Positions 1-5,955 of a stretch of 11,999 nt of DNA are shown here, one piece after another. How positions within the stretch are numbered: position 1 is the stretch's first letter; the number at the start of each line of letters is the position of its first letter. The DNA is taken from positions 1 to 11,999 of the forward strand of contig CALWJG010000036.1 in NCBI GenBank assembly GCA_944380945.1, written 5' to 3'. The notes under the pieces are model-generated. The model ran no database searches and had not been told where the DNA came from. It saw only the letters and a list, made by a program, of their open reading frames with translations. Source of the DNA: an uncultured Agathobaculum sp. Lineage in GTDB: Bacteria; Bacillota; Clostridia; Oscillospirales; Butyricicoccaceae. A program made the position numbers and the translations under genes.

Positions 1-2
1 AA

Positions 3-452
3 GTGGTGAACTACAAGCACCGTTCGCCCGGCGGCGGCAACCCGCCGGACGACCCGGACGAGGACATCCCGGACGATCCGACGCCGATCGATCCGACAGA
101 GCCGGATGAGCCGGACGAGCCCGACGAGCCGGACGAGCCGGATCACCCGGATGAGCCGGACGAGCCGGACGACCCGGGTACCGACATCCCGGACGACCCG
201 ACGCCGACCGATCCGACAGACCCGGACGACCCGGACGAGCCGGACGAGCCGGGAACGGACATTCCGGACGACCCGACCCCGGGCGAGGACGTGCCGGGCG
301 AGCCGGGCAAACCGTCCGAGCCGGGCCTGCCGCAGACCGGACAGCTCTGGTGGCCGGTATGGATGCTGGCGGCAGCGGGCCTGCTGCTGACGGTGACGGG
401 CGTCTGGAACGTCAAGAGGTATCGTGGCAAGCATGGCAAGAGGAATATCTAA
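3..452 (+). CDS. LPXTG cell-wall-anchored surface protein, C-terminal part (5' end outside window)
   Basis: This is the 3' end of a larger gene; the frame is open to the left edge, so the GTG at position 3 is probably not the true start. The visible part begins with about 100 residues of low-complexity Pro/Asp/Glu sequence built from DEP/DDP triplets. These sit inside a longer unit beginning DIPDDPTP that occurs three times. The sorting signal follows: LPQTG at visible residues 109-113, a hydrophobic segment of about 20 residues (WWPVWMLAAAGLLLTVTGVW), and a basic tail (KRYRGKHGKR). In known LPXTG proteins a sortase cuts between Thr and Gly and links the Thr to peptidoglycan. The acidic Pro-rich stretch would act as a wall-spanning stalk (inference). 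The functional head lies outside the window. The end overlaps the sortase gene. Confidence 0.9.
   Translation: MVNYKHRSPGGGNPPDDPDEDIPDDPTPIDPTEPDEPDEPDEPDEPDHPDEPDEPDDPGTDIPDDPTPTDPTDPDDPDEPDEPGTDIPDDPTPGEDVPGEPGKPSEPGLPQTGQLWWPVWMLAAAGLLLTVTGVWNVKRYRGKHGKRNI
35..320 (+). repeat. Pro/Asp/Glu codon-repeat tract in the surface protein
   Basis: Tandem short repeats of the type ccggacgagccggacgag encode (DEP)n/(DDP)n. They are nested in a longer imperfect unit starting gacatcccggacgayccgac, seen near 63, 183 and 258. The copies differ in length: the first carries four extra DEP triplets before a PDH interruption. This suggests expansion and contraction by slippage or unequal recombination. The repeat keeps the reading frame throughout because its basic unit is a multiple of three bases. 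Confidence 0.8.
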
Positions 453-1035
453 GCTCCTGATCGGCGCGGGGCTGCTGCTGCTCGCAGCGGCCCTCGCGCT
501 GACGGCGTACAACGTGATCGACGCGCGGCGCGCCGCGCAGTCGGCCGCGCAGGCGCTCGAAGCGCTGGACAGGGCGACCGCCGTGTCCGCGCCGCCGGCA
601 GAGGAGCAGCCGGCCTACCTTGCCGACCCGGATATGCCCATGCCCACCGTGGAGGTGGACGGCAACGCCTATATCGGCACGCTGGCGGTCCCCAGCCTGG
701 GGCTGTCCCTGCCCGTGATGAGCGATTGGAGCTATCCGCAGCTCAAGCTGGCGCCCTGCCGCTACAAGGGCTCGGCCTACCGGGACGACATGATCCTCGC
801 GGCGCACAATTATGACAGCCATTTCGGCCGTCTCGGCCAGCTGCAGGCGGGCGACGCGGTCACGTTCACGGACGTGGACGGCAATCTGTTCACCTATGCG
901 GTGTCCCAGCTCGAGGAGCTGCCCGGCACGGCGATCGAGCAGATGGACGCCGGCGACTGGGACCTGACGCTGTTCACCTGCACGCTGGGCGGCCGCAGCC
1001 GCGTCACCGTGCGGTGCACGCGGACGGACAAGTGA
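424..1035 (+). CDS. Sortase (membrane-anchored transpeptidase)
   Basis: Predicted sortase for the LPQTG protein just upstream. It has one N-terminal membrane segment (about residues 10-30), then an extracellular linker and a sortase beta-barrel. Catalytic features in the 203-residue reading are His128 in AAHNYDSHFGRL, Cys186 in the TLFTC motif (TLxTC family pattern), and an Arg at 193, just before the strand RVTVRC, that fits the conserved transition-state Arg. Arg191 or Arg197 are alternatives. The spacing from Cys to Arg is shorter than in Staphylococcus SrtA or SrtB, so I do not assign a class. The start is uncertain. GTG at 424 lies 4 bases after AGAGG (415-419), and the in-frame ATG at 433 lies 13 bases after it. 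Either way the gene overlaps the surface-protein end by 20-29 bases, which indicates translational coupling. A strong terminator follows. Confidence 0.88.
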   Translation: MASMARGISKLLIGAGLLLLAAALALTAYNVIDARRAAQSAAQALEALDRATAVSAPPAEEQPAYLADPDMPMPTVEVDGNAYIGTLAVPSLGLSLPVMSDWSYPQLKLAPCRYKGSAYRDDMILAAHNYDSHFGRLGQLQAGDAVTFTDVDGNLFTYAVSQLEELPGTAIEQMDAGDWDLTLFTCTLGGRSRVTVRCTRTDK

Positions 1036-1048
1036 ATAGCCGCAACGC

Positions 1049-1081
1049 AAAAGAGCTTCCCGCGCGGGAAGCTCTTTTTTT
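1049..1081 (+). terminator. Intrinsic terminator after the sortase gene
   Basis: A perfect 13-bp inverted repeat (1051-1063 with 1064-1076, aagagcttcccgc/gcgggaagctctt) is followed by a run of T up to 1081. It lies 16 bases after the sortase stop codon and ends the surface-protein/sortase unit. Confidence 0.93.
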
Positions 1082-1092
1082 CACCCGCCGGC

Positions 1093-1121
1093 TTGCGCGC
1101 CGGCGCGGAAAACCGTATAAT
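1093..1121 (+). promoter_or_regulatory. Sigma-A-type promoter for the HD hydrolase/araC unit
   Basis: TTGCGC (1093-1098), a 17-base spacer, and a perfect TATAAT (1116-1121). The start point should fall near 1128, giving an approximately 80-base leader before the ATG at 1208. It sits directly after the sortase terminator. Confidence 0.75.
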
Positions 1122-1166
1122 AAAAGCGAAATCCGCGCCGTTTGGGCGCGTGAGAGGAACTTTGCG

Positions 1167-1211
1167 ATGATTGCAGGCCGAAATGGCACGGAAGGGGAGG
1201 ACAAGGCATGA
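1167..1211 (+). CDS. Possible leader peptide upstream of the HD hydrolase (14 codons)
   Basis: A short frame ATG..TGA reads MIAGRNGTEGEDKA. AGAGG (1153-1157) lies 9 bases before its ATG, so it has a plausible ribosome binding site of its own. Its TGA (1209-1211) overlaps the hydrolase ATG (1208-1210) as ATGA, an arrangement typical of translational coupling. It would lie wholly inside the leader transcribed from the promoter at 1093-1121. The peptide shows no run of one amino acid that would indicate classical attenuation. It could be a chance frame in GC-rich DNA, so this is a suggestion only. Confidence 0.35.
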   Translation: MIAGRNGTEGEDKA

Positions 1212-1645
1212 TCTACACGCCGCTGACCAACAAGGCCCTGCGGCTGGCCTACGCCGCCCACCACGGGCAGACGGACAAGAGCGGCCAGCCGTACATCTTC
1301 CACCCCTACCATCTGGCGGAGCAGATGGATGACGAAATAAGCGTCTGCGCGGCGCTGCTGCACGACGTGGTGGAGGACGCCGGCGTGACCCTTGCAGCGC
1401 TGGAACAGGCGTTCCCCAAAGAGGTCACGGATGCGGTGCGCCTGCTCACCCGCGAAAAGGGGACGGACTACTTTGCCTATGTGCGGGCCATCCGGCAGAA
1501 CCCCGTGGCGGTGCGGGTCAAGCTCGCCGACCTCGCCCACAATGCGGACGAGAGCCGGTTTGCGGGCTGCGCGGACGTGCCGGCGGAAGAGCTGGCGCAG
1601 CGGCGGGAGAAGTACGCCCGCGCGCGGGCCATCCTGCTCGAATGA
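1208..1645 (+). CDS. Small stand-alone HD-domain (p)ppGpp hydrolase-like protein
   Basis: A 145-residue protein matching the HD hydrolase half of RelA/SpoT, without synthetase or TGS/ACT domains. This size and content fit small alarmone hydrolases (Mesh1-like). Known family members remove pyrophosphate from (p)ppGpp, some with other substrates. Visible metal/catalytic residues are His32 (in PYIFHP), His52-Asp53 (LLHD), Glu56-Asp57 (VVED) and Asp108 with Asn112 in KLADLAHN, which corresponds to KLADRLHN in RelA/SpoT. The start is well supported: AGGGGAGG (1193-1200) lies 7 bases before the ATG. The stop overlaps the araC-family frame by ATGA. The substrate is an inference from the family; a related nucleotide remains possible. 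Homologues are often named GTP pyrophosphokinase, which would be wrong here because no synthetase is present. Confidence 0.85.
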   Translation: MIYTPLTNKALRLAYAAHHGQTDKSGQPYIFHPYHLAEQMDDEISVCAALLHDVVEDAGVTLAALEQAFPKEVTDAVRLLTREKGTDYFAYVRAIRQNPVAVRVKLADLAHNADESRFAGCADVPAEELAQRREKYARARAILLE

Positions 1646-1671
1646 GCGCAGCGGACGGAGGGAGGACAGCG

Positions 1672-2586
1672 ATGCAGGACGTACATACGATCCGCTTCCA
1701 GCCCGGCAGCCGGGAGGAGCTGCTGCCGGACTTCGCCGCGGATTTTCCCTATATCGCCACGCGCGCGGCGTTTGACCGCGCGGGTAGGCGGGCGGTCCCG
1801 TGGCACTGGCACAGGGCGGTGGAGCTGTTTTACATGGAGCGCGGCGCGCTGGTGTACGAAACGCCGGGCAGGCAGCTGGTTTTCCCCGCCGGCACGGGCG
1901 GGTTTATCAACTCCAATGTGCTGCACGCGACCCACCTGCCGGACGGGACGCAGCAGACCGTGCAGCTGCTCCATATTTTCGACCCGCTGCTGATCGCCGG
2001 CGCGCCGGACAGCCGGATCGCGCAGCGGTATGTGCTGCCGGTCGCCGGCTGCGCCGCGCTGGATGTGGTCCGCTTTTCGCCGGACGAGCCCGCGCAGGCC
2101 GCGGTGCTCGCGCAGATCCGGCAGGCGTTTGCCATCCCCGCGCACGAGGACGGCTATGAGCTGCGCCTGCGCGAAGCGCTCTCCGGCGTGTGGCTGGCGC
2201 TGGCCGCGCAGGCCGCGGCGCTGCCCGCCGGCCGCCCCGACCCGGCGGACGGCAAGATCAAGCAGATGCTGACCTATGTGCACGAGCATTACGCGGAGCA
2301 GATCAGCATTGCCGCGCTGGCCGCGTCCGCCTACCTGAGCGAGCGCGCATGCTTCCGCGTGTTCCGCGAAAAGCTGCACACCAGCCCCGGCAGCTATATC
2401 CGGCGCTACCGCGTGCAGATGGCGTGCCGCATGCTGGCCGAGACCACGCAGACCGCCGCGGCCATCGGCTATGCCTGCGGGCTGGGCAGCAGCAGCTATT
2501 TCGGCAGGGTGTTCCGCGAGGAGACCGGCTGCACGCCGTCGGCGTATCGGGCAAAATGGCAGGATCGTGATATAATCGGGCGCTAA
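1672..2586 (+). CDS. AraC-family transcriptional regulator with N-terminal cupin-like domain
   Basis: A 304-residue regulator. The N-terminal part (about residues 20-150) looks like an AraC-type cupin sensor, with PWHWHRAVELFY at residues 43-54 and a typical FPAGTGGFINSNVLHA strand region. The C-terminal 100 residues carry two helix-turn-helix motifs. The first is around ISIAALAASAYLSERACFRVFR; the second is around TAAAIGYACGLGSSSYFGRVFR, followed by the family signature ending TGCTPSAYR. I chose ATG 1672 because GGAGG (1661-1665) sits 6 bases before it. An earlier in-frame ATG at 1642 overlaps the hydrolase stop as ATGA but has no comparable binding site. It shares a transcript with the hydrolase. 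Such proteins usually respond to sugars or related small molecules; the ligand and targets cannot be read here. Confidence 0.93.
   Translation: MQDVHTIRFQPGSREELLPDFAADFPYIATRAAFDRAGRRAVPWHWHRAVELFYMERGALVYETPGRQLVFPAGTGGFINSNVLHATHLPDGTQQTVQLLHIFDPLLIAGAPDSRIAQRYVLPVAGCAALDVVRFSPDEPAQAAVLAQIRQAFAIPAHEDGYELRLREALSGVWLALAAQAAALPAGRPDPADGKIKQMLTYVHEHYAEQISIAALAASAYLSERACFRVFREKLHTSPGSYIRRYRVQMACRMLAETTQTAAAIGYACGLGSSSYFGRVFREETGCTPSAYRAKWQDRDIIGR
2568..2576 (+). promoter_or_regulatory. Extended -10 promoter inside the end of the araC-family gene
   Basis: TG (2568-2569), one base, then a perfect TATAAT (2571-2576), that is TGnTATAAT, lies just before the araC-family stop codon. No good -35 is seen at 16-18 bases, which is acceptable for an extended -10. 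The start point would be near 2583 and it would drive the 78-residue gene at 2669. Confidence 0.55.
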
Positions 2587-2620
2587 ACTGGTAGATTTCG
2601 GCGCCTGTGCTGCACTATGA

Positions 2621-2653
2621 TGACAGAAAGAAACGGCCGCAGGGCCGCTGTCA
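2621..2653 (+). other. Hairpin in the leader of the 78-residue gene, next to its ribosome binding site
   Basis: TGACAG (2621-2626) pairs with CTGTCA (2648-2653), and CGGCC (2634-2638) pairs with GGCCG (2643-2647) around a GCAG loop; seven A-rich bases bulge on the 5' side. The structure ends one base before GGAGG (2655-2659). It has no T run, so it is not a terminator. It may affect translation or RNA stability (inference). Confidence 0.45.
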
Positions 2654-2668
2654 TGGAGGTGCAGCGCG

Positions 2669-2905
2669 ATGATGAAGCTCCGGATCCTGAACATGAACGG
2701 TTTTCTCGATGTGGTCAACGCCTGCCGCGGCGCGGTGTATGTCGTCGCGGCCGGCGGGCAGAAGCGGGACATCCGCGGCAACGCGGTGTTCCAGCGCTAT
2801 CTGCTGGGGGAACACCGGCGCGGCGGCGGCAGCCTGTGCCTGACGCTGGACGTTCCCCAGCCATCGGACTACATGGACGTGGTCTGCTGGTACATCGGGG
2901 AATAA
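2669..2905 (+). CDS. Small protein of unknown function (78 aa), possibly HPr-like fold
   Basis: A 78-residue soluble protein with no signal peptide or membrane segment. GGAGG (2655-2659) lies 9 bases before the first of two adjacent ATG codons. It has its own likely promoter (2568-2576) and its own terminator (2937-2967), which argues for a real gene. I do not firmly recognise it. The length, the pattern of an N-terminal strand, a helix starting FLDVVNACRG, a strand YVVAAGG and a helix after RDIRGNAVFQRYLL recall degenerate HPr-like proteins of clostridia. If so, it lacks the phosphorylatable His of true HPr and would not be a phosphocarrier. That resemblance is by eye only. The C-terminus is Cys/Trp/Tyr-containing (DYMDVVCWYIGE). 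Confidence 0.7.
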   Translation: MMKLRILNMNGFLDVVNACRGAVYVVAAGGQKRDIRGNAVFQRYLLGEHRRGGGSLCLTLDVPQPSDYMDVVCWYIGE

Positions 2906-2936
2906 GCGGCCTGCCGCCTGCGGCGGCGCTGTGCAG

Positions 2937-2967
2937 AAAACGCGGACCGGCGACGGTCCGCGTTTTT
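2937..2967 (+). terminator. Intrinsic terminator after the 78-residue gene
   Basis: A 9-bp perfect stem CGCGGACCG (2941-2949) / CGGTCCGCG (2954-2962) with a GCGA loop, preceded by AAAA and followed by five T. It lies about 30 bases after the stop codon. Confidence 0.92.
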
Positions 2968-2978
2968 CCGCGCTTGGA

Positions 2979-3008
2979 TTGGAAAAACCGCGAAAACGGT
3001 GGTATAAT
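2979..3008 (+). promoter_or_regulatory. Sigma-A-type promoter of the MATE gene
   Basis: TTGGAA (2979-2984), an 18-base spacer and TATAAT (3003-3008), directly after the preceding terminator. The transcription start should be near 3015. Confidence 0.7.
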
Positions 3009-3027
3009 AGTCTGCGCGCGGCAGACT
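3009..3027 (+). promoter_or_regulatory. Candidate operator: inverted repeat over the MATE transcription start
   Basis: A perfect 7-bp inverted repeat, AGTCTGC (3009-3015), gcgcg, GCAGACT (3021-3027), starts immediately after the -10 box and spans the predicted start point. An overlapping second palindrome, GGCAGACTGCC (3020-3030), reuses the right half. The position fits a repressor operator, as expected for an inducible exporter. A 5' mRNA hairpin is the alternative. Confidence 0.45.
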
Positions 3028-3058
3028 GCCGCAGTTTGTTTTCCGGAGCGTGCGACCG

Positions 3059-4399
3059 ATGCAGAACAACAACTATTTGACCGAATGGGACCCGATGCGG
3101 GCGCTGATCTGGTTCTCCCTGCCCATCATCATCGGCAACCTGTTCCAGCAGACCTATACCATGGCCGACTCGGCGATCGTCGGCCGCTATGTGGGCGAGG
3201 GCGCGCTCGCCGCGGTCGGCGCCTCGTATTCGCTGACCAATATCTTCATCTGCGTGGCGATCGGCGGCGGGATCGGCGCGTCGGTCATCGTCAGCCAGTA
3301 TTTCGGCGCGCGGCAGTATGCCAAGATGAAAACCGCGGTGTACACCGCGCTCGCGGTCTTTCTGGCGGTCAGCCTGCTGCTCGGCGGCTTCGGGCTGGCG
3401 TTCAGCCGGCCGATCCTGGCGGCGCTCAACACGCCGGCGGATGTGTTCGATATGGCCGCGGAATACCTGAACATCTATTTCCTCGGCCTGCCGCTGCTGT
3501 TCATGTACAATGTGCTGTCCGCCATGTTCAACGCGCTGGGCAAGTCGCGCATCCCGCTGTATTTCCTGATCTTTTCCTCGGTGTTCAACGTGGCGCTCGA
3601 CTGGGTGCTGGTCACGCAGTTCGATATGGGCGTGGCGGGCGTCGCGTGGGCGACGCTGATCGCGCAGGGGATCTCGGCGGTGCTGTCCTTTTTCGCGCTG
3701 CTCGGGCAGTTCGGCCGGCTCGCGCCCGGCCGCGCGCCGGCGTTCGACCGCCGCGAGCTGCTGCCCATGGCGAAGATCTCGCTGCCGTCCATCCTGCAGC
3801 AGTCCACGGTCTCGATCGGCATGATGCTGGTGCAGTCGGTGGTCAACAGCTTCGGCTCGGAGGCGCTCGCGGGCTTTTCCGCCGCCATGCGCATCGAGGC
3901 GCTCTGCATCGTGCCCATGAGCGGCATCGGCAACGCGATCTCCTCCTACACCGCGCAGAACATCGGCGCGCACCGGCAGGCGCGCGTGACCGCGGGCTAC
4001 CGCGCGGCCAACCGGCTGGTGGTGCTGTGCGGGGTGGTCATCTGCGCCGCGCTCGAGCTGTTCAACCGCCCGATCATCGGGCTGTTCCTCGGCGCGGACG
4101 GCACCGCGGCCGCGGTGGACACCGGACGGGGCTATCTGACCTTTATGGGCTTTTTCTTCTGCCTGATCGGGTTCAAGATGGCGGTGGACGGGCTGCTGCG
4201 CGGCGCGGGCGATATGAAGCGCTTCACCATCGCCAATCTGGCCAACCTCGGCCTGCGCGTGGCGGTGGCGATGGCGCTCGCGCCGCGCTTCGGCATCCAC
4301 ATGGTGTGGGTCGCCGTGCCGATCGGCTGGTTCGTCAACTGGCTGATCTCGTACAGCGAATACCGCACCGGCAAGTGGAAGCCATTCGGCTCGGAGTGA
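3059..4399 (+). CDS. MATE family efflux transporter
   Basis: A 446-residue inner-membrane protein of the multidrug and toxin extrusion family. Members export drugs or cationic metabolites in exchange for Na+ or H+. The length and roughly twelve hydrophobic segments in two homologous halves fit the family. The N-terminal half contains the typical start around LPIIIGNLFQQTYTMADSAI and the VGRYVGEGALAAVGAS region. The second half repeats this pattern around LPSILQQSTVSIGMMLVQ and ALAGFSAAMRIEAL. ATG 3059 is chosen because GGAG (3045-3048) lies 10 bases before it; an in-frame GTG at 3050 would be only one base from that site. It is a single-gene unit with its own promoter, a possible operator, and a terminator shared with the convergent lipoprotein gene. 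The substrate cannot be inferred. Confidence 0.95.
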   Translation: MQNNNYLTEWDPMRALIWFSLPIIIGNLFQQTYTMADSAIVGRYVGEGALAAVGASYSLTNIFICVAIGGGIGASVIVSQYFGARQYAKMKTAVYTALAVFLAVSLLLGGFGLAFSRPILAALNTPADVFDMAAEYLNIYFLGLPLLFMYNVLSAMFNALGKSRIPLYFLIFSSVFNVALDWVLVTQFDMGVAGVAWATLIAQGISAVLSFFALLGQFGRLAPGRAPAFDRRELLPMAKISLPSILQQSTVSIGMMLVQSVVNSFGSEALAGFSAAMRIEALCIVPMSGIGNAISSYTAQNIGAHRQARVTAGYRAANRLVVLCGVVICAALELFNRPIIGLFLGADGTAAAVDTGRGYLTFMGFFFCLIGFKMAVDGLLRGAGDMKRFTIANLANLGLRVAVAMALAPRFGIHMVWVAVPIGWFVNWLISYSEYRTGKWKPFGSE

Positions 4400-4415
4400 A
4401 AAACAGCATTGGAAC

Positions 4416-4450
4416 AGCAAAAAGCAGCGGCAGAGCCGCTGCTTTTTGCT
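4416..4450. terminator. Bidirectional terminator between MATE and lipoprotein genes
   Basis: A perfect 16-bp stem (4416-4431 with 4435-4450), core AAAAAGCAGCGGC/GCCGCTGCTTTTT, with loop AGA. The flanking A and T runs give a U tract in both directions, so it can serve the plus-strand MATE gene and the convergent minus-strand gene ending at 4488. Confidence 0.9.
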
Positions 4451-4487
4451 TTATGAGCCGCAGGCGCGCGATGCCGCTGCGTTTCCC

Positions 4488-5033
4488 TTACATATACGCG
4501 CCCTGCGCTTCGGGCAGGGATAAATATTCCGGGCTGCTGACGAACAGCTCGTTCATATACTGCACGAAATCGTAAAGCCGCGCGGCGCGCGTGTCCTGCA
4601 CCGCGTATTCCCACGCAGTCGCGTCGCCGGTGACCGTATAGGTGTCCCCGTCCGCGGTGAAGGTGATGCGGTATTCGGTCAGCGGCGTGACGGCCACCAG
4701 CGTGTCGTCCGTGGTCAGGTTTTCCGCGGTCAGCTTTTCGTCCCCCAGCCGGTCGAGCGCGCAGGCGCGCACTTGATCGTAGATCGCCTGCCGGGTCTCG
4801 TCCGAAACCGCAAGCTCTGCCTGCGCGGTGGGCTGGCCGTCCGGGTCGACCAGATCCTTTTGCAGCAGCTGCTCGCCCGTGTCGTAGATGTTGGGCGCGG
4901 CCTCGTCGATCCAGTTCTCGTACCGGATCTCAAAATCCGCCGGCATGGCCGCCGGCAGGGCGGTCGCCTCTTTTGCCGCGCCGCAGCCCGTGAGCAGCCC
5001 GAGCAGCAGCGCCAGCAGGGTCAGTTTTTTCAT
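4488..5033 (-). CDS. Predicted lipoprotein of unknown function
   Basis: 181 residues with a classic lipoprotein signal peptide: MKK, a hydrophobic core, and the lipobox LTGC with the lipid-accepting Cys at residue 17. The mature protein would be attached to the outer face of the membrane. It is acidic, with predicted beta-strand pairs such as TEYRITFTADGDTYTVTG and a helical C-terminus (RLYDFVQYMNELF). I recognise no catalytic motif. AGGGAGGGAG lies a few bases before the ATG. It stands alone: divergent from pyrK and convergent with MATE. I see no convincing promoter in 5034-5160 on this strand; the best candidate is a weak TTTCCT-16-TATGAA. Confidence 0.85.
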   Translation of the reverse strand: MKKLTLLALLLGLLTGCGAAKEATALPAAMPADFEIRYENWIDEAAPNIYDTGEQLLQKDLVDPDGQPTAQAELAVSDETRQAIYDQVRACALDRLGDEKLTAENLTTDDTLVAVTPLTEYRITFTADGDTYTVTGDATAWEYAVQDTRAARLYDFVQYMNELFVSSPEYLSLPEAQGAYM

Positions 5034-5119
5034 GTTCGCTCCCTCCCTCTGTGCGGGGCGGTGAATCGTCCCTTCTATTCATATAGACGGGGACGGGGCA
5101 GGAAAGTTCCCGGTTTGGC

Positions 5120-5148
5120 TTTCCTTTTTCGCGGTTTTCCTGTACAAT
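5120..5148 (+). promoter_or_regulatory. Probable promoter of the pyrK-pyrD operon
   Basis: TACAAT (5143-5148) is a good -10. TTTCCT (5120-5125) lies 17 bases upstream as a poor -35. The leader would be about 33 bases, too short for a PyrR attenuator, and I see none. Confidence 0.5.
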
Positions 5149-5187
5149 AGGAGCAGGGAAAAACGACTGCCGAAAGGGGAATGTATT

Positions 5188-5955
5188 ATGTCGATCCAGG
5201 AGATCTGCCGGGCCGCGTCCAACACGCGGCTGGGCGAGGGCCTTTATCAGCTCGTGCTGGACGCGCCGCAGATCGCGGCCGCGGCCCAGTGCGGCCAGTT
5301 CGTCCACATCGCGTGCGGGGAGGGCAATCTGCTCCGCCGCCCGATCTCGATCTGCGAAGCAGGGGAGGGACGGCTGCGCATCGTGTTTCAGGTCAAGGGC
5401 AGCGGCACCGAATGGCTGGCCGACCGCAAAGAAGGGGACACGCTCGACGTGCTCGGCCCGCTGGGGCACGGGTTCGATACGGCGGCGCTCGGCGCAAGGC
5501 CGGTGCTTATCGGCGGCGGCATCGGCGTGCCGCCCATGCTGCAGGCCGCAAAGTGCGCTAAGGCCGCGGGCGCGGCGCCGCGCGCGGTGCTGGGCTTCCG
5601 GAACAGGGGCGCGGTCATCCTGGAGGAGGACTTCCGCGCCGTGTGCGAGACCTTTGTCACGACCGACGACGGCTCCTACGCCCGCCACGGTTTTGTGACC
5701 GATGTGCTGCAGGAGCTTGTGGCGGACGCGACCGGCGTGGCCGCCTGCGGCCCCAAGCCCATGCTCAAGGCGATCGCCGCCATCGCAAAGCAGGCCGGCC
5801 TGCCCTGTCAGGTGTCCATGGAGGAGCGCATGGGCTGCGGCATCGGCGCGTGCCTCGTGTGCGCCTGCGCGCTCAAGGCGGAAAACGGCGAGACCAGATA
5901 CGGGCACGTCTGCAAGGACGGCCCGGTGTTTAACGCAGAGGAGGTCGAGTGGTAA
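5188..5955 (+). CDS. pyrK: Dihydroorotate dehydrogenase type 1B, electron transfer subunit PyrK
   Basis: 255 residues, normal for PyrK. In type 1B enzymes PyrK carries FAD and a [2Fe-2S] cluster and passes electrons from dihydroorotate oxidation in PyrD to NAD+. Visible features are an FAD-binding motif RRPISIC, the NAD-binding loop GGGIGVPP (residues 109-116), and the C-terminal cluster cysteines C217, C222, C225 and C242 (C-x4-C-x2-C-x16-C). Cys227 is an extra cysteine nearby. AGGGGA (5175-5180) lies 7 bases before the ATG. The stop overlaps the pyrD start as TAATG, matching the fixed pyrK-pyrD pairing of the heterotetramer. Confidence 0.96.
   Translation: MSIQEICRAASNTRLGEGLYQLVLDAPQIAAAAQCGQFVHIACGEGNLLRRPISICEAGEGRLRIVFQVKGSGTEWLADRKEGDTLDVLGPLGHGFDTAALGARPVLIGGGIGVPPMLQAAKCAKAAGAAPRAVLGFRNRGAVILEEDFRAVCETFVTTDDGSYARHGFVTDVLQELVADATGVAACGPKPMLKAIAAIAKQAGLPCQVSMEERMGCGIGACLVCACALKAENGETRYGHVCKDGPVFNAEEVEW

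Noticed and set aside
2651..4420. 589-codon minus-strand open frame opposite MATE
   Set aside because: Same antisense shadow effect; no binding site or recognisable domain.
2617..4575. 652-codon open frame overlapping the small gene and MATE
   Set aside because: It is a GC-driven shadow of the MATE frame, rich in Arg/Ala/Gly with no family-like sequence. MATE itself has clear family motifs, a promoter and a binding site.
5149..5187. PyrR attenuator or riboswitch before pyrK
   Set aside because: The leader after the likely promoter is only about 33-40 bases, with no terminator/antiterminator structure.
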